Shown: positions 19,429 to 28,021 of the stretch, in pieces
How the letters are laid out: each line of letters starts with the position of its first letter
How positions within the stretch are numbered: position 1 is the stretch's first letter
DNA from: Roseofilum casamattae BLCC-M143
Lineage (GTDB): Bacteria > Cyanobacteriota > Cyanobacteriia > Cyanobacteriales > Desertifilaceae
NCBI RefSeq assembly: GCF_030068455.1
Contig: NZ_JAQOSQ010000028.1
Location: 1 to 45,113, forward strand
Length of the DNA stretch: 45,113 bases
Reading direction: 5' to 3'
Made by a program: the position numbers and the translations under genes
The notes under the pieces: generated by a model
Told to the model about the DNA's origin: nothing
What the model saw: only the letters and a program-made list of their open reading frames with translations
The model's database searches: none

Positions 19429-20994
19429 ATGAGTCAGACCGGCCCGGACACCCCCCCAGAAGCCACTCCGAAGAAAAAACTTAGTGGGATCGCCAAAATC
19501 AGAACCCTCATTGAAGGGTTTGACGACATCAGTCATGGCGGACTGCCTCAAGGAAGAAGTACCTTAGTCAGCGGTACATCCGGCACCGGTAAAACGATGC
19601 TGACTATTCAGTTTCTCTATAACGGAATTACCTATTTCGACGAACCCGGTATCTTTGTCACCTTTGAAGAATCTCCAACCGATATTATTAAAAACTCGGC
19701 TAGTTTTGGTTGGGATTTACAACATTTAATCGATCGCGGACAACTCTTTATTCTAGATGCTTCTCCCGACCCAGAAGGACAAGATATTGTCGGGAACTTC
19801 GACCTTTCTGCACTCATCGAACGGTTGCAATATGCCATTCGTAAATATAAGGCCAAACGAGTGTCGATCGACTCGGTCACTGCTGTATTCCAGCAATACG
19901 ATGCTGCCTCCGTCGTGCGGCGAGAAATATTTCGATTAGTGGCTCGACTAAAACAACTGGGAGTCACCACAATCATGACCACCGAGCGCGAGGAAGAATA
20001 CGGGCCTGTCGCTCGGTTTGGGGTAGAAGAATTTGTCTCTGATAATGTGGTTATCGTGCGCAATGCCCTAGAAGGAGAACGACGCCGGCGAACGGTGGAA
20101 ATCCTCAAACTGCGAGGTACGACGCACATGAAAGGAGAATATCCCTTCACCATTACCGATAATGGGATTAATATATTCCCTCTCGGAGCAATGCGCCTCA
20201 CCCAACGCTCCTCCAACGCTCGCGTTTCTTCTGGAGTGGAGACTCTGGATGCAATGTGTGGTGGCGGTTTCTTCAAAGATTCGATTATTTTAGCCACGGG
20301 TGCAACGGGAACCGGTAAAACCCTCCTGGTGAGTAAATTCCTCGAAAATGCGTGCCAAAACTCCGAGCGAGCTATTCTCTTTGCTTACGAAGAATCTCGA
20401 GCGCAACTGTTCCGCAATGCCTACTCTTGGGGGATTGATTTTGAAGCTTTAGAATACCAAGGATTGCTAAAAATTCTGTGTGCCTATCCGGAATCAGCAG
20501 GATTAGAAGATCACCTGCAAATGATTAAGTCGAAAATTACAGAATTTAAGCCGTCGCGCATTGCAATTGACTCTCTCTCTGCTTTGGCGCGAGGCGTGAG
20601 TAACAATGCATTTCGTCAATTTGTTATTGGCGTCACCGGTTATGCCAAACAAGAGGAAATTACCGGATTTTTCACCAATACCACCGACCAATTTATGGGG
20701 TCGCACTCAATCACGGAATCTCATATTTCCACGATTACCGATACCATTCTGATGTTGCAGTATGTGGAAATTCGCGGCGAGATGTCTCGCGCGATTAATG
20801 TGTTCAAGATGCGCGGTTCTTGGCACGATAAAGGAATTCGCGAATATACCATTACCGAACATGGAGCGGAAATTAAAGATTCATTCCGAAACTATGAAGG
20901 AATCATTAGCGGTTCTCCCAGTCGGATTTCGGTGAATGAAAAGAGCGAGCTGTCGCGGATTGTGCGCGGGGTTCAATTGAGAGATGAGGAATAA
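19429..20994 (+). CDS. kaiC: Circadian clock protein KaiC
   Basis: 521 aa, two fused RecA/DnaB-type ATPase domains. CI has Walker A GTSGTGKT (49-56) and catalytic glutamates E80/E81. CII has Walker A GATGTGKT (about 291-298). The autokinase/phosphatase sites corresponding to S. elongatus S431/T432 are S434/T435 in HISTITDT, and the T426 equivalent is T429. The residue after T429 is Glu. The C-terminal A-loop and tail end in DSFRNYEGIISGSP and SELSRIVRGVQ. The daily phosphorylation cycle of KaiC hexamers is the core of the cyanobacterial clock. It follows kaiB by 117 bp and converges with the methyltransferase gene, leaving 11 bp between stops. Confidence 0.98.
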   Translation: MSQTGPDTPPEATPKKKLSGIAKIRTLIEGFDDISHGGLPQGRSTLVSGTSGTGKTMLTIQFLYNGITYFDEPGIFVTFEESPTDIIKNSASFGWDLQHLIDRGQLFILDASPDPEGQDIVGNFDLSALIERLQYAIRKYKAKRVSIDSVTAVFQQYDAASVVRREIFRLVARLKQLGVTTIMTTEREEEYGPVARFGVEEFVSDNVVIVRNALEGERRRRTVEILKLRGTTHMKGEYPFTITDNGINIFPLGAMRLTQRSSNARVSSGVETLDAMCGGGFFKDSIILATGATGTGKTLLVSKFLENACQNSERAILFAYEESRAQLFRNAYSWGIDFEALEYQGLLKILCAYPESAGLEDHLQMIKSKITEFKPSRIAIDSLSALARGVSNNAFRQFVIGVTGYAKQEEITGFFTNTTDQFMGSHSITESHISTITDTILMLQYVEIRGEMSRAINVFKMRGSWHDKGIREYTITEHGAEIKDSFRNYEGIISGSPSRISVNEKSELSRIVRGVQLRDEE

Positions 20995-21005
20995 ATGCAA
21001 CTCGA

Positions 21006-21947
21006 CTACTTCCGTTTCACCAGAGAATTTCGCTCCCAAAATACCCCATCATCATAGCCTTGAATTCGAGTATTTTCTCTGGCCAAATGCAACCGTTTTT
21101 GCGCCCAACAGCAATATTCAAGATTAATTTCAACCCCAGAAAAACATCGATTCAGCTTTCGCGCTACCACAGCCGATGTTCCGCTCCCTAAAAATGGATC
21201 GAAGACAAAATCTTCCGGTTGCGAGCTTGCTAAGATGAGCTTTGCCAGAAGCTTTTCCGGTTTCTGCGTCGGATGATTGGTATTTTCTGGCATTGACCAA
21301 AACGGCACGGAAATATCCGTCCAAATATTAGAGGGATGAGTCAGCCGATATTTTCCCTTGGGTTCTTCCACCCAATCTTTTGGTTCCCCATCGCGATCGC
21401 GGTAAGGGGCGATCGCCTGTTTTTTCATTTTTACGGCATCCACATTAAAATAATAATCTTTCCCTACCGTACAAAACCAAATATCCTCCGTATTATTTTT
21501 CCAATTCGTTTTCGATCCTCTTCCTTTCTCTCGTTCCCAGGTAATCCGATTTTGAATATAAAAATAGTTGTCTAACACCGGAGCAATAATCATCGAAGTT
21601 TTCCAATCCGAACAAACATAAACCGTCGCCGTTGGCTTCAATATGGATTCGAGACTTTGCATAATTTCCGCAAACCATCGGGTATACTCGCTTCCATCTC
21701 GTTCGCGAAACAGATGGCCGTGATAATTCTTAGACAAATTGTAGGGATGATCGAGAATTAACAGATCGACAAAGGCTTCCGGCAAATAAGACGCGCACGC
21801 AAGCCAATCTTGATGAATAATCTTCCCTTCGATATCGGCCGGGAGTGCCGGAGCCTCCAGGGTAATTAACTCCTGTTGCAGCATCGCCATTTCTGCCTCA
21901 GTGCAGCTCAGCGTGCGGTTGCGAGATGCTTTAGACTTGAATGCCAT
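21006..21947 (-). CDS. Beta-class DNA methyltransferase (N4-C or N6-A)
   Basis: 313 aa solitary methyltransferase. Motif IV comes first (DHPY, residues 66-69) and the SAM-binding FxGxG motif last (DPFLGSGT, 250-257), which is the beta-class order. HPTQKP (225-230) precedes motif I as usual. Family motif IV is (D/S/N)PPY; here the first Pro is His, read clearly as CAT. It resembles the conserved cyanobacterial orphan enzyme of the DmtB / M.Ssp6803II kind (known to methylate GGCC as N4-methylcytosine), by length and segments such as NLSKNYHG and TWEREKGRG. That assignment is from memory and not certain. No restriction endonuclease lies beside it. Convergent with kaiC; ATG at 21947. Confidence 0.82.
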   Translation of the reverse strand: MAFKSKASRNRTLSCTEAEMAMLQQELITLEAPALPADIEGKIIHQDWLACASYLPEAFVDLLILDHPYNLSKNYHGHLFRERDGSEYTRWFAEIMQSLESILKPTATVYVCSDWKTSMIIAPVLDNYFYIQNRITWEREKGRGSKTNWKNNTEDIWFCTVGKDYYFNVDAVKMKKQAIAPYRDRDGEPKDWVEEPKGKYRLTHPSNIWTDISVPFWSMPENTNHPTQKPEKLLAKLILASSQPEDFVFDPFLGSGTSAVVARKLNRCFSGVEINLEYCCWAQKRLHLARENTRIQGYDDGVFWERNSLVKRK

Positions 21948-22143
21948 CGATCGCTCTCTCCTCGAAAACTCATACTATTTCTATTTAAAATATCCCGCTC
22001 CTATGGGAGAAAGACTTTTCATGAACTCACTAAATTAGCCGTGTCGCGGCACTAGCACCCAATAAACCAAGCACTTTCGCAAGAGTCGTATTAAGATCGC
22101 CATCAGCAGACATTGTTTGCTTGTCCCCCATACTGGGTCAATT

Positions 22144-25023
22144 ATGCCTATGGAACCGCTACTCAAAGGGTTAGCGATTTTCACCCTCTGCCCATTACTC
22201 GGAGGAATTCCTCTCATCCAATGGTTTACCTTCTTGCTGACCGGGAAAAACCTGTCTCAGTTGGGAACCGGAAATATATCTGTATCGGCAGCATTTTATC
22301 ATGCCGGCACTCCAGCAGGGATTGCGTCCGTGTTATCAGAAGCAGGCAAAGGCATAGGTGCTGTGCTCTTGGCGCGATCGCTCTTTCCTCACGATCCGGT
22401 CTGGGAACCCATCGCCCTCCTCGCCTTGGTTCTCGGACGCTACTTTATCTCTCAAGGCGCAGGAACCACCAATGCTGCTTGGGGACTCATCGCCCACGAC
22501 TGGCAAATCTCCGCCCTAGTCGCCCTGATTGGGGGTATTGGTTGTACTGTCGTTCGCGATCGCAAATCTCGCCAATATGGCATCCTCGTCCTTTTTCCCC
22601 TGCTGCAATTTCTCATGCATCCCAATGCCAAAGGCTTGGCACTGGCTGCCCTTGCGCTCAATAGTACTCTGGCTCTCATCTACCTCCGCATTCCCGACGA
22701 TCTGTCCCTCTCCTCTGACGAGAGTCCTACCGAAACAGCAACCATGACCGGACTATTTTCTAGGAATAACGGCCTTCTCTCTCTCGATCGCAATCTCAAA
22801 TCCAAAGACGTTGGTGGAAAAGCCGCCAACCTGGCTTATCTGAAAAAACTGGGCTATCGCGTACCTTCCGGTTGGGTGCTCCTTCCCGGAGACGACCCTC
22901 AAATCGCGATCGCCAACCTCCAACCCTCGCCGCAAAATCCTCTAGTAGTGCGCTCCTCTGCCTTTGGTGAAGATACTCTCCACTCTTCCGCCGCCGGCCA
23001 ATACACCAGCATTCTCAACGTCACCAGTCCTCAAGCTCTGCATCAAGCTATTCTCACCTGCTTCCAATCTGTCGATAATCCGCAAGCAAAGGTCTATCGC
23101 CAAACCCGACAGCTCTTCGAGACCAAAATCGCCGTTTTAATCCAAAAACAAATTCCTGGAGTCTTCTCTGGGGTTGCCTTTAGCCGCGATCCGATCGCGC
23201 GGACGGGAGACGAGGTTGCCATCGAAGCGTTACCCGGAGATGCGGCCAGAATTGTCTCCGGACGAGTTACGCCAGAGGCTTATCGAGTAGCGGTTGTGGA
23301 GACCGATGGAGAACCGACAACGCAAATTGTCCAAGGAACCGGGGATGTTCCTCCCGCATTAATTCATCAGGTGGCGCAAATAGCTCGCCAAATTGAAAGC
23401 CATTATCGCGGTATTCCACAAGATATTGAATGGACTTATGATGGTCGGGAATTATGGATTTTGCAAACTCGCCCGATTACGACGTTGGTTCCGATCTGGA
23501 CGCGAAAAATTGCAGCAGAAGTCATTCCCGGATTTATTCATCCCCTGACCTGGTCGATTAATCAGCCCCTAACCTGTGGGGTCTGGCGCGATATTTTTGC
23601 GATCGCCCTCGGGACGAAAATGGCTCGCTTGGATTTGAATCGACTGGCAACATTGCACTCTTCCTCAGCGTATTTTAATGCCTCCTTACTCGGAGAAATC
23701 TTCCTTAAGATGGGACTGCCCCCAGAAAGTTTAGAGTTTCTGACCCGAGGTGCTAAATTTAGCCGCCCGCCCCTACTCTCTACCCTGAAACAATTGCCCG
23801 GACTGCTGCGCCTGGCCAACCGAGAGTGGAGATTAGAAGATGATTTTAACCGAGACGATCGCCAATGGTTTCAGCCCACTTTGGCTCAGTTAATCCAAGA
23901 GCAGCCGGAGAGCGATCTCGAGTACGGACATCGAATTGATTTAATTTTGGAAACCCTGAAACGAGCCACTTATTACAGTATTTTTGCCCCGCTCAGTTTT
24001 GCCTTAAGACAAGCCATTTTACGGATCGATCCGGAGGATTTAGATTGGACGGTGATGCCTGAGGTGGCAGCAACCCGCGCGCTGGAAGAACTGGCAACCT
24101 GTGCCCGTCGCTTGCTCCCAGATTTGGAAGACGAAACCCCAGAAACGTTATTTGGAACTCTTGCCGAGTCTCCCGACGGTCAAACCATCATCGACCAGTT
24201 GGCTGCATTCGTGCACGAGTATGGCTATTTAAGCCAAGTCGCCACGGATATTTCTGTTCCTCGTTGGTACGATAGTCCCAGAATGGTTCGCGATTTGTTT
24301 TTGCAACAGTTGCATGGCGAACCTGGCGATCGCCCTACGGTATTGCAGAAACAGCTAAAAATACAAATCGTGCAAGATCGTCTTCATTTGAAAGGGCGCG
24401 TGACTCAAGTTTACAGCCAGTTATTGGCTCAGTTGCGCTGGAGTTTTCTTCGTTTGGAGAAACGATGGTTGGAGCAGGGCAAATTAGAGATGGCAGGGGA
24501 TATTTTCTTTCTTACCCTTGCTGAAGTGCGATCGCTCATTGATACTGAGTCCGAGGTTTCGGCTAGTTTGTCCGAACTCCTGGCCGCGCGCAAAGCCGAG
24601 TTCGCTCGAGATAAGCAGTTGAAATCTTTGCCATACATTGTCTATGGCGATCGCCTGCCGACCCGAATTAGGCAATTCTCGCCATTGACAGGAGGGCAAC
24701 AGTTGCGGGGAATTGGCGCGAGTCCGGGACAAGCTCGCGGACAGGTGAAGATCGTACAAAATTTAGACTCGTTACCAGACATCAATCGGGATACCATTCT
24801 GGTTGTCCCTTACACTGATTCGGGTTGGACGCTCCTACTTTCGCAAGCAGGAGGCGCGATCTCGGAAGTGGGAGGTAAACTCTCTCATGGCGCGATCGTT
24901 GCACGGGAATATGGCATTCCAGCCGTGATGGATGTTCCCCACGCCATGGAAAAGCTCCGGGATGGGCAATGGGTACAGATTGATGGCAGCCAAGGAACGA
25001 TCGTAATATTGCGGACTGATTAG
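22144..25023 (+). CDS. PlsY-like membrane domain fused to PEP-synthase/RPH-like enzyme
   Basis: 959 aa from ATG 22144; the open frame extends back to a TTG at 22117, and an ATG at 22150 is also possible. Residues 1 to about 195 are a multi-pass membrane domain related to glycerol-3-phosphate acyltransferase PlsY, with motif 1 (LGTGNIS, about 40-46) and EAGKG (66-70). The second PlsY motif is altered: GH becomes GR (98-99) and GGKG becomes GAGT (105-108). A pyruvate-phosphate-dikinase-type ATP-grasp domain follows (about 210-445; DVGGKAANLAYLKK, VRSSAFGED, DIEWTYDG.ELWILQTRP). Then comes a long helical middle region (about 450-860) and a phosphohistidine swivelling domain with H915 in GGKLSHGAIVAREYGIPAV. 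ATP-grasp first, middle domain, His domain last is also the order of rifampicin phosphotransferase. The substrate is unknown. Confidence 0.85.
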   Translation: MPMEPLLKGLAIFTLCPLLGGIPLIQWFTFLLTGKNLSQLGTGNISVSAAFYHAGTPAGIASVLSEAGKGIGAVLLARSLFPHDPVWEPIALLALVLGRYFISQGAGTTNAAWGLIAHDWQISALVALIGGIGCTVVRDRKSRQYGILVLFPLLQFLMHPNAKGLALAALALNSTLALIYLRIPDDLSLSSDESPTETATMTGLFSRNNGLLSLDRNLKSKDVGGKAANLAYLKKLGYRVPSGWVLLPGDDPQIAIANLQPSPQNPLVVRSSAFGEDTLHSSAAGQYTSILNVTSPQALHQAILTCFQSVDNPQAKVYRQTRQLFETKIAVLIQKQIPGVFSGVAFSRDPIARTGDEVAIEALPGDAARIVSGRVTPEAYRVAVVETDGEPTTQIVQGTGDVPPALIHQVAQIARQIESHYRGIPQDIEWTYDGRELWILQTRPITTLVPIWTRKIAAEVIPGFIHPLTWSINQPLTCGVWRDIFAIALGTKMARLDLNRLATLHSSSAYFNASLLGEIFLKMGLPPESLEFLTRGAKFSRPPLLSTLKQLPGLLRLANREWRLEDDFNRDDRQWFQPTLAQLIQEQPESDLEYGHRIDLILETLKRATYYSIFAPLSFALRQAILRIDPEDLDWTVMPEVAATRALEELATCARRLLPDLEDETPETLFGTLAESPDGQTIIDQLAAFVHEYGYLSQVATDISVPRWYDSPRMVRDLFLQQLHGEPGDRPTVLQKQLKIQIVQDRLHLKGRVTQVYSQLLAQLRWSFLRLEKRWLEQGKLEMAGDIFFLTLAEVRSLIDTESEVSASLSELLAARKAEFARDKQLKSLPYIVYGDRLPTRIRQFSPLTGGQQLRGIGASPGQARGQVKIVQNLDSLPDINRDTILVVPYTDSGWTLLLSQAGGAISEVGGKLSHGAIVAREYGIPAVMDVPHAMEKLRDGQWVQIDGSQGTIVILRTD

Positions 25024-25126
25024 GAATTAGGTTGGATTAAACTCAATTTTAATTAATCTTAATTAAAGTGAATCATTACTCAGTGTAATATTTTTTTATA
25101 AAAGCCTGACTTTAAATCACACCCAT

Positions 25127-25155
25127 TTGAATGTAGAAATGCCATTATATATATA
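25127..25155 (+). promoter_or_regulatory. Putative sigma70-type promoter of the DUF4278 gene
   Basis: TTGAAT (25127-25132) and TATATA (25150-25155) are separated by 17 bp and lie about 75 bp upstream of the start at 25230. The surrounding 200 bp is AT-rich, including the TTAATTAATCTTAATTAA inverted segment near 25050-25067. Inference from consensus only. Confidence 0.4.
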
Positions 25156-25229
25156 GGAGTCAAAAAAATATTATTGAAAACCACTTATTTATCCATTGCG
25201 CTCGCTATCTAATAACAAGGAAAATACTC

Positions 25230-25628
25230 ATGAAATTGTTTTACCGACCCCTGGGATCTCCAAATTCTGCCTTCGAGATCGATCTCTCCAATGAGGATAC
25301 GACCGGCCGCTATCGAGGGCAAACCTATCGAGTGAATAATCGCTATCCCAGACATTTATCAGGACCTCAAACCGTCACTCGGTTTAAATATCGCGGTATT
25401 GATTATGGCGTGTATCGTCAGATTCCCTGCGACAATCCCAACGGTAGTTCCCTCGATGCCACCGATCTGGCTTCCGAAACGGCTATAGAGGTTGGTCAAA
25501 CTCACTGTCACAACCTTCTGCTCAATTTAGAGCATCGCTTGCAAGTCGCGAAAGCAAACAACGATCGCGTCCTGATCGATTGCTTAGAACGGGAACGCCA
25601 GGAAATTTTTCAAAGTTGTTCTCTATAG
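25230..25628 (+). CDS. DUF4278 domain protein
   Basis: 132 aa. DUF4278 proteins are small, cyanobacterial and of unknown molecular function; some respond to salt or other stress. The family's paired motifs are visible: YRGQTYRV near residue 28 and FKYRGIDYGVYRQ near residue 51, after the MKLFYR start. The second half (about 75-132) is predicted helical (HNLLLNLEHRLQVAKANNDRVL) and may form a coiled coil. ATG at 25230 is preceded by AAGGAAAA at a suitable distance. It stands alone, downstream of a recognisable promoter, and converges with argF across a strong hairpin, so it is a monocistronic unit. Confidence 0.8.
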   Translation: MKLFYRPLGSPNSAFEIDLSNEDTTGRYRGQTYRVNNRYPRHLSGPQTVTRFKYRGIDYGVYRQIPCDNPNGSSLDATDLASETAIEVGQTHCHNLLLNLEHRLQVAKANNDRVLIDCLERERQEIFQSCSL

Positions 25629-25677
25629 CATGAGTGGGTGAGGACGCTTATCCCTCTTTTGTTAATCTCCGAAATAT

Positions 25678-25708
25678 AGCGCTTTGCGATCTAACATCGC
25701 AAAGCGCT
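25678..25708. terminator. Bidirectional hairpin terminator
   Basis: A perfect 13-bp stem AGCGCTTTGCGAT / ATCGCAAAGCGCT around the 5-nt loop CTAAC lies between the convergent DUF4278 gene and argF. No long T tract follows on either side, so termination efficiency is uncertain, but its position between two stops and the long perfect stem fit a shared transcript end. Confidence 0.75.
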
Positions 25709-25716
25709 AGCACCAC

Positions 25717-26640
25717 TTAATCTTTACCTAAAATACTAGCTAACAAAGCCTTTTGCGCGTGCATTCGATTTTCGGCCTGATCCCATAACCGAGACTGGGC
25801 ACCTTCCATCACTTCACCTGTAATTTCTTCACCTCGGTGGGCGGGCAAACAGTGCAATACGATCGCATCGGAATGAGCTAAGCTTAATAGCTCCTGATTC
25901 ACCTGATAGGGTTTGAACAACGGAATGCGCTCCCGAGCTTCCATTTCTTGACCCATGCTCGCCCAAACGTCAGTATATAAAACATCAGTTCCTTCAGCGG
26001 CGGCTTTAGAATCGTAGGTGACGGTGATTTCTGCCTTATCGCCAGCAAATTCTTTAGCTTTTGCCACAATTTCCGGATCGGGTTCGTACGGCTCGGACGG
26101 CACGGCAACTCGCACATTCATCCCCATCATCGCACAACCCAAGAGCAAGGAATGAGCGACATTATTGCCATCTCCAAAATAAGATAAGGTCTTGCCAGCG
26201 CAAGAGCCAAAGCATTCTTGAATCGTTAATAAATCGGCAAGAATTTGACAGGGATGTTCCAGATCGGTGAGAGCATTAATCACTGGAATTCCCGAATACT
26301 TGGCATAATCTTCTAATTCTGATTGCTTGAAGGTGCGCACGGCTAAAATATCTAGATATCGACCTAAAACCCTTGCGGTATCGGTAACGGGTTCGCCGCG
26401 ACTGACTTGAGTCACGCTAGGATTAAGGTCGATGACTTGTCCGCCTAGCTGATACATGGCGACGGTGAAGCTGACGCGGGTGCGAGTGGAAGCTTTGGTA
26501 AATAAGAGTCCGAGAATTTTGCGGCACGTCCAGCTTGTTTCTCCTGATTTCAGTTGGGCGGCAAAGGCAAGTAAATCGGTCAACTCTTGGACGTTTAAGT
26601 CTGCAACGCTGAGTAGATGCCGTCCTTTTAATGCTGCCAT
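25717..26640 (-). CDS. argF: Ornithine carbamoyltransferase
   Basis: 307 aa. Transfers the carbamoyl group to ornithine to form citrulline in arginine biosynthesis, in the cytosol. Motifs seen: the carbamoyl-phosphate-binding STRTRVSF, the HPCQ-type segment (EHPCQILADLLT), and the ornithine-loop Cys in LHCLPAHRGEEIT. The frame opens at a GTG at 26652, but the ATG at 26640 has GGAG 7 bp upstream and matches the family start (MAALKGRHLLS), so it is preferred. It lies 1.4 kb from argB of the same pathway, separated by the DUF3153 and TPR genes on the same strand, so joint transcription is possible. Confidence 0.97.
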   Translation of the reverse strand: MAALKGRHLLSVADLNVQELTDLLAFAAQLKSGETSWTCRKILGLLFTKASTRTRVSFTVAMYQLGGQVIDLNPSVTQVSRGEPVTDTARVLGRYLDILAVRTFKQSELEDYAKYSGIPVINALTDLEHPCQILADLLTIQECFGSCAGKTLSYFGDGNNVAHSLLLGCAMMGMNVRVAVPSEPYEPDPEIVAKAKEFAGDKAEITVTYDSKAAAEGTDVLYTDVWASMGQEMEARERIPLFKPYQVNQELLSLAHSDAIVLHCLPAHRGEEITGEVMEGAQSRLWDQAENRMHAQKALLASILGKD

Positions 26641-26692
26641 AGTGTTCTCCACAATAGTATTGCGATAGTTGTTGGGTTTAAAACCAATCTAA

Positions 26693-27475
26693 TTAACGAG
26701 ATTGAGCCGGAATCAAATCTTTAAGATACATGCCACCGAGAACGGCAGCAATAATAATCAGTGCGCCAATGCCTACCGGACTGGGCAACCAAAAAATAAC
26801 CTCTAAATGATGGCTGTCTCCAGCCTTGAGAGTCCAGGTTAATTGGTGAGTCTCTTCATTCACTTCAGGAGCTGGGCTGGTTTCATCTGGAGAAACAACT
26901 TTAGCTCCCCAAGGTGTGGTTAAGCCAAATTTGAGATCGAGTAAGGAACCGGGAGCGAGCAATACTTCGCCTTCTTCGGAGACGACAGCGAGCGATCGCA
27001 AATCCACATCAACTTGCAATCGGTTGCGCACGGCAATCCAGAAGTTATTCTGAGCTATAGTTAGCTCGGAGGTTAATTTTGGCAATCCGGAATCGGTTTC
27101 TGTTCCTAGAGTATTGGTCGGATTAAAAAAGCGATCGAATTTCGAGGTGAGTTCGTCAGCATTACTAAAGGGAATGGTAACGAAAATCTCGCGATCGGAC
27201 ACTCGTTTGGTTCGTCCCCGCAATTGGCGAGTGCGTTGCTCTAAGTTTTGCACCCACTGTTCGGCCACCTCTTGGTTGAAATCTTGCAAACTATCGGAGA
27301 GCGCGATGTGCTGCACCATTTCGCCGTAGTTTTGGCTGCGAAAGTCCACGCCAATGTCATAATTAACGCATCCGGTGAGGGCGATCGCCACTAGCACGTA
27401 CAGAGGCAATAAAACCCGAAGAATCGACTGATGTTTTCCCATAATTGGTACATGTTGTCTTGCCTGCTTTCCCAT
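26693..27475 (-). CDS. DUF3153 lipoprotein
   Basis: 260 aa from the ATG at 27475. The N-terminus is basic, followed by a hydrophobic signal (VLLPLYVLVAIA) and a lipobox ending LTGC, so it should be a lipid-anchored protein. NYDIGVDF directly after the lipobox and the rest of the chain match the cyanobacterial DUF3153 family, whose function is unknown. A C-terminal membrane segment (GIGALIIIAAVLGGMYL) precedes a short basic tail. The open frame continues upstream to 27526 inside the preceding gene, but the ATG 7 bp after that gene's stop fits better. Together with the TPR gene it forms a conserved-looking membrane-associated pair. Confidence 0.8.
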   Translation of the reverse strand: MGKQARQHVPIMGKHQSILRVLLPLYVLVAIALTGCVNYDIGVDFRSQNYGEMVQHIALSDSLQDFNQEVAEQWVQNLEQRTRQLRGRTKRVSDREIFVTIPFSNADELTSKFDRFFNPTNTLGTETDSGLPKLTSELTIAQNNFWIAVRNRLQVDVDLRSLAVVSEEGEVLLAPGSLLDLKFGLTTPWGAKVVSPDETSPAPEVNEETHQLTWTLKAGDSHHLEVIFWLPSPVGIGALIIIAAVLGGMYLKDLIPAQSR

Positions 27476-27482
27476 TATCGCT

Positions 27483-28004
27483 CTAACCCCACCAAATGAA
27501 CCCGGCGATCGCCAAACCGACAGCAATCAGAGCCACCCAGACAAAGGAGTTATCCTGGTCTCCGGCAGGCGGCACGGAAGTTTTCTCCGTTGTCTTCGAT
27601 ACTTTAGTCTGAGTAACTCCCGAACCTTGACGATAGGTGCGATCGCTCTCGTCCATAGTCGCAAAGTCGGGAATTTTGGTATTCCAGTCCGAGGAACGCA
27701 TCAGTTGCGGCGCGCGCAAAATTTCTAACAACCTGCGGGCTTGCTTGCGCGTATCGTAGTCGGGATGCTTTTCTAGGGTTTCGCATAAGGACAGGGCTTC
27801 CTCCCGTTTTCCAGCAGCTTCATAAGCCGTAACCAACCAAATTTGTACCTGTCCTTTTAGAGAGACGGGAACTGGAGGCTGACTGGTTTGCTCCATCTGC
27901 GCTCTGGCTTGTTCTAAAGCGGCGATCGCCTCGCGATACTTCCCCCGCTCAAACGCAATGCGCCCCGTCTGATAGGCCTGTTGCACGAGTTCTAATGGCT
28001 CCAT
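27483..28004 (-). CDS. TPR protein with C-terminal membrane anchor
   Basis: 173 aa from ATG 28004, which has a GGAG site upstream; a TTG at 28010 opens the frame. Residues 1 to about 100 form TPR-like helical pairs (AYQTGRIAFERGKYREAIAALEQA, then VTAYEAAGKREEALSLCETL). A polar linker with Ser/Thr/Lys follows, and a single membrane helix closes the chain (FVWVALIAVGLAIAGFIWWG). This suggests a tail-anchored adaptor with the TPR facing the cytoplasm. The next gene starts 7 bp later, and argB ends 17 bp upstream of this start. No specific function is known to me. Confidence 0.78.
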   Translation of the reverse strand: MEPLELVQQAYQTGRIAFERGKYREAIAALEQARAQMEQTSQPPVPVSLKGQVQIWLVTAYEAAGKREEALSLCETLEKHPDYDTRKQARRLLEILRAPQLMRSSDWNTKIPDFATMDESDRTYRQGSGVTQTKVSKTTEKTSVPPAGDQDNSFVWVALIAVGLAIAGFIWWG

Positions 28005-28021
28005 AATCAACTCTCCACCCC

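Noticed and set aside
22113-22664. 183-codon frame overlapping the start of the PlsY fusion
   Set aside because: Out-of-frame shadow; the PlsY frame shows family motifs across the same bases.
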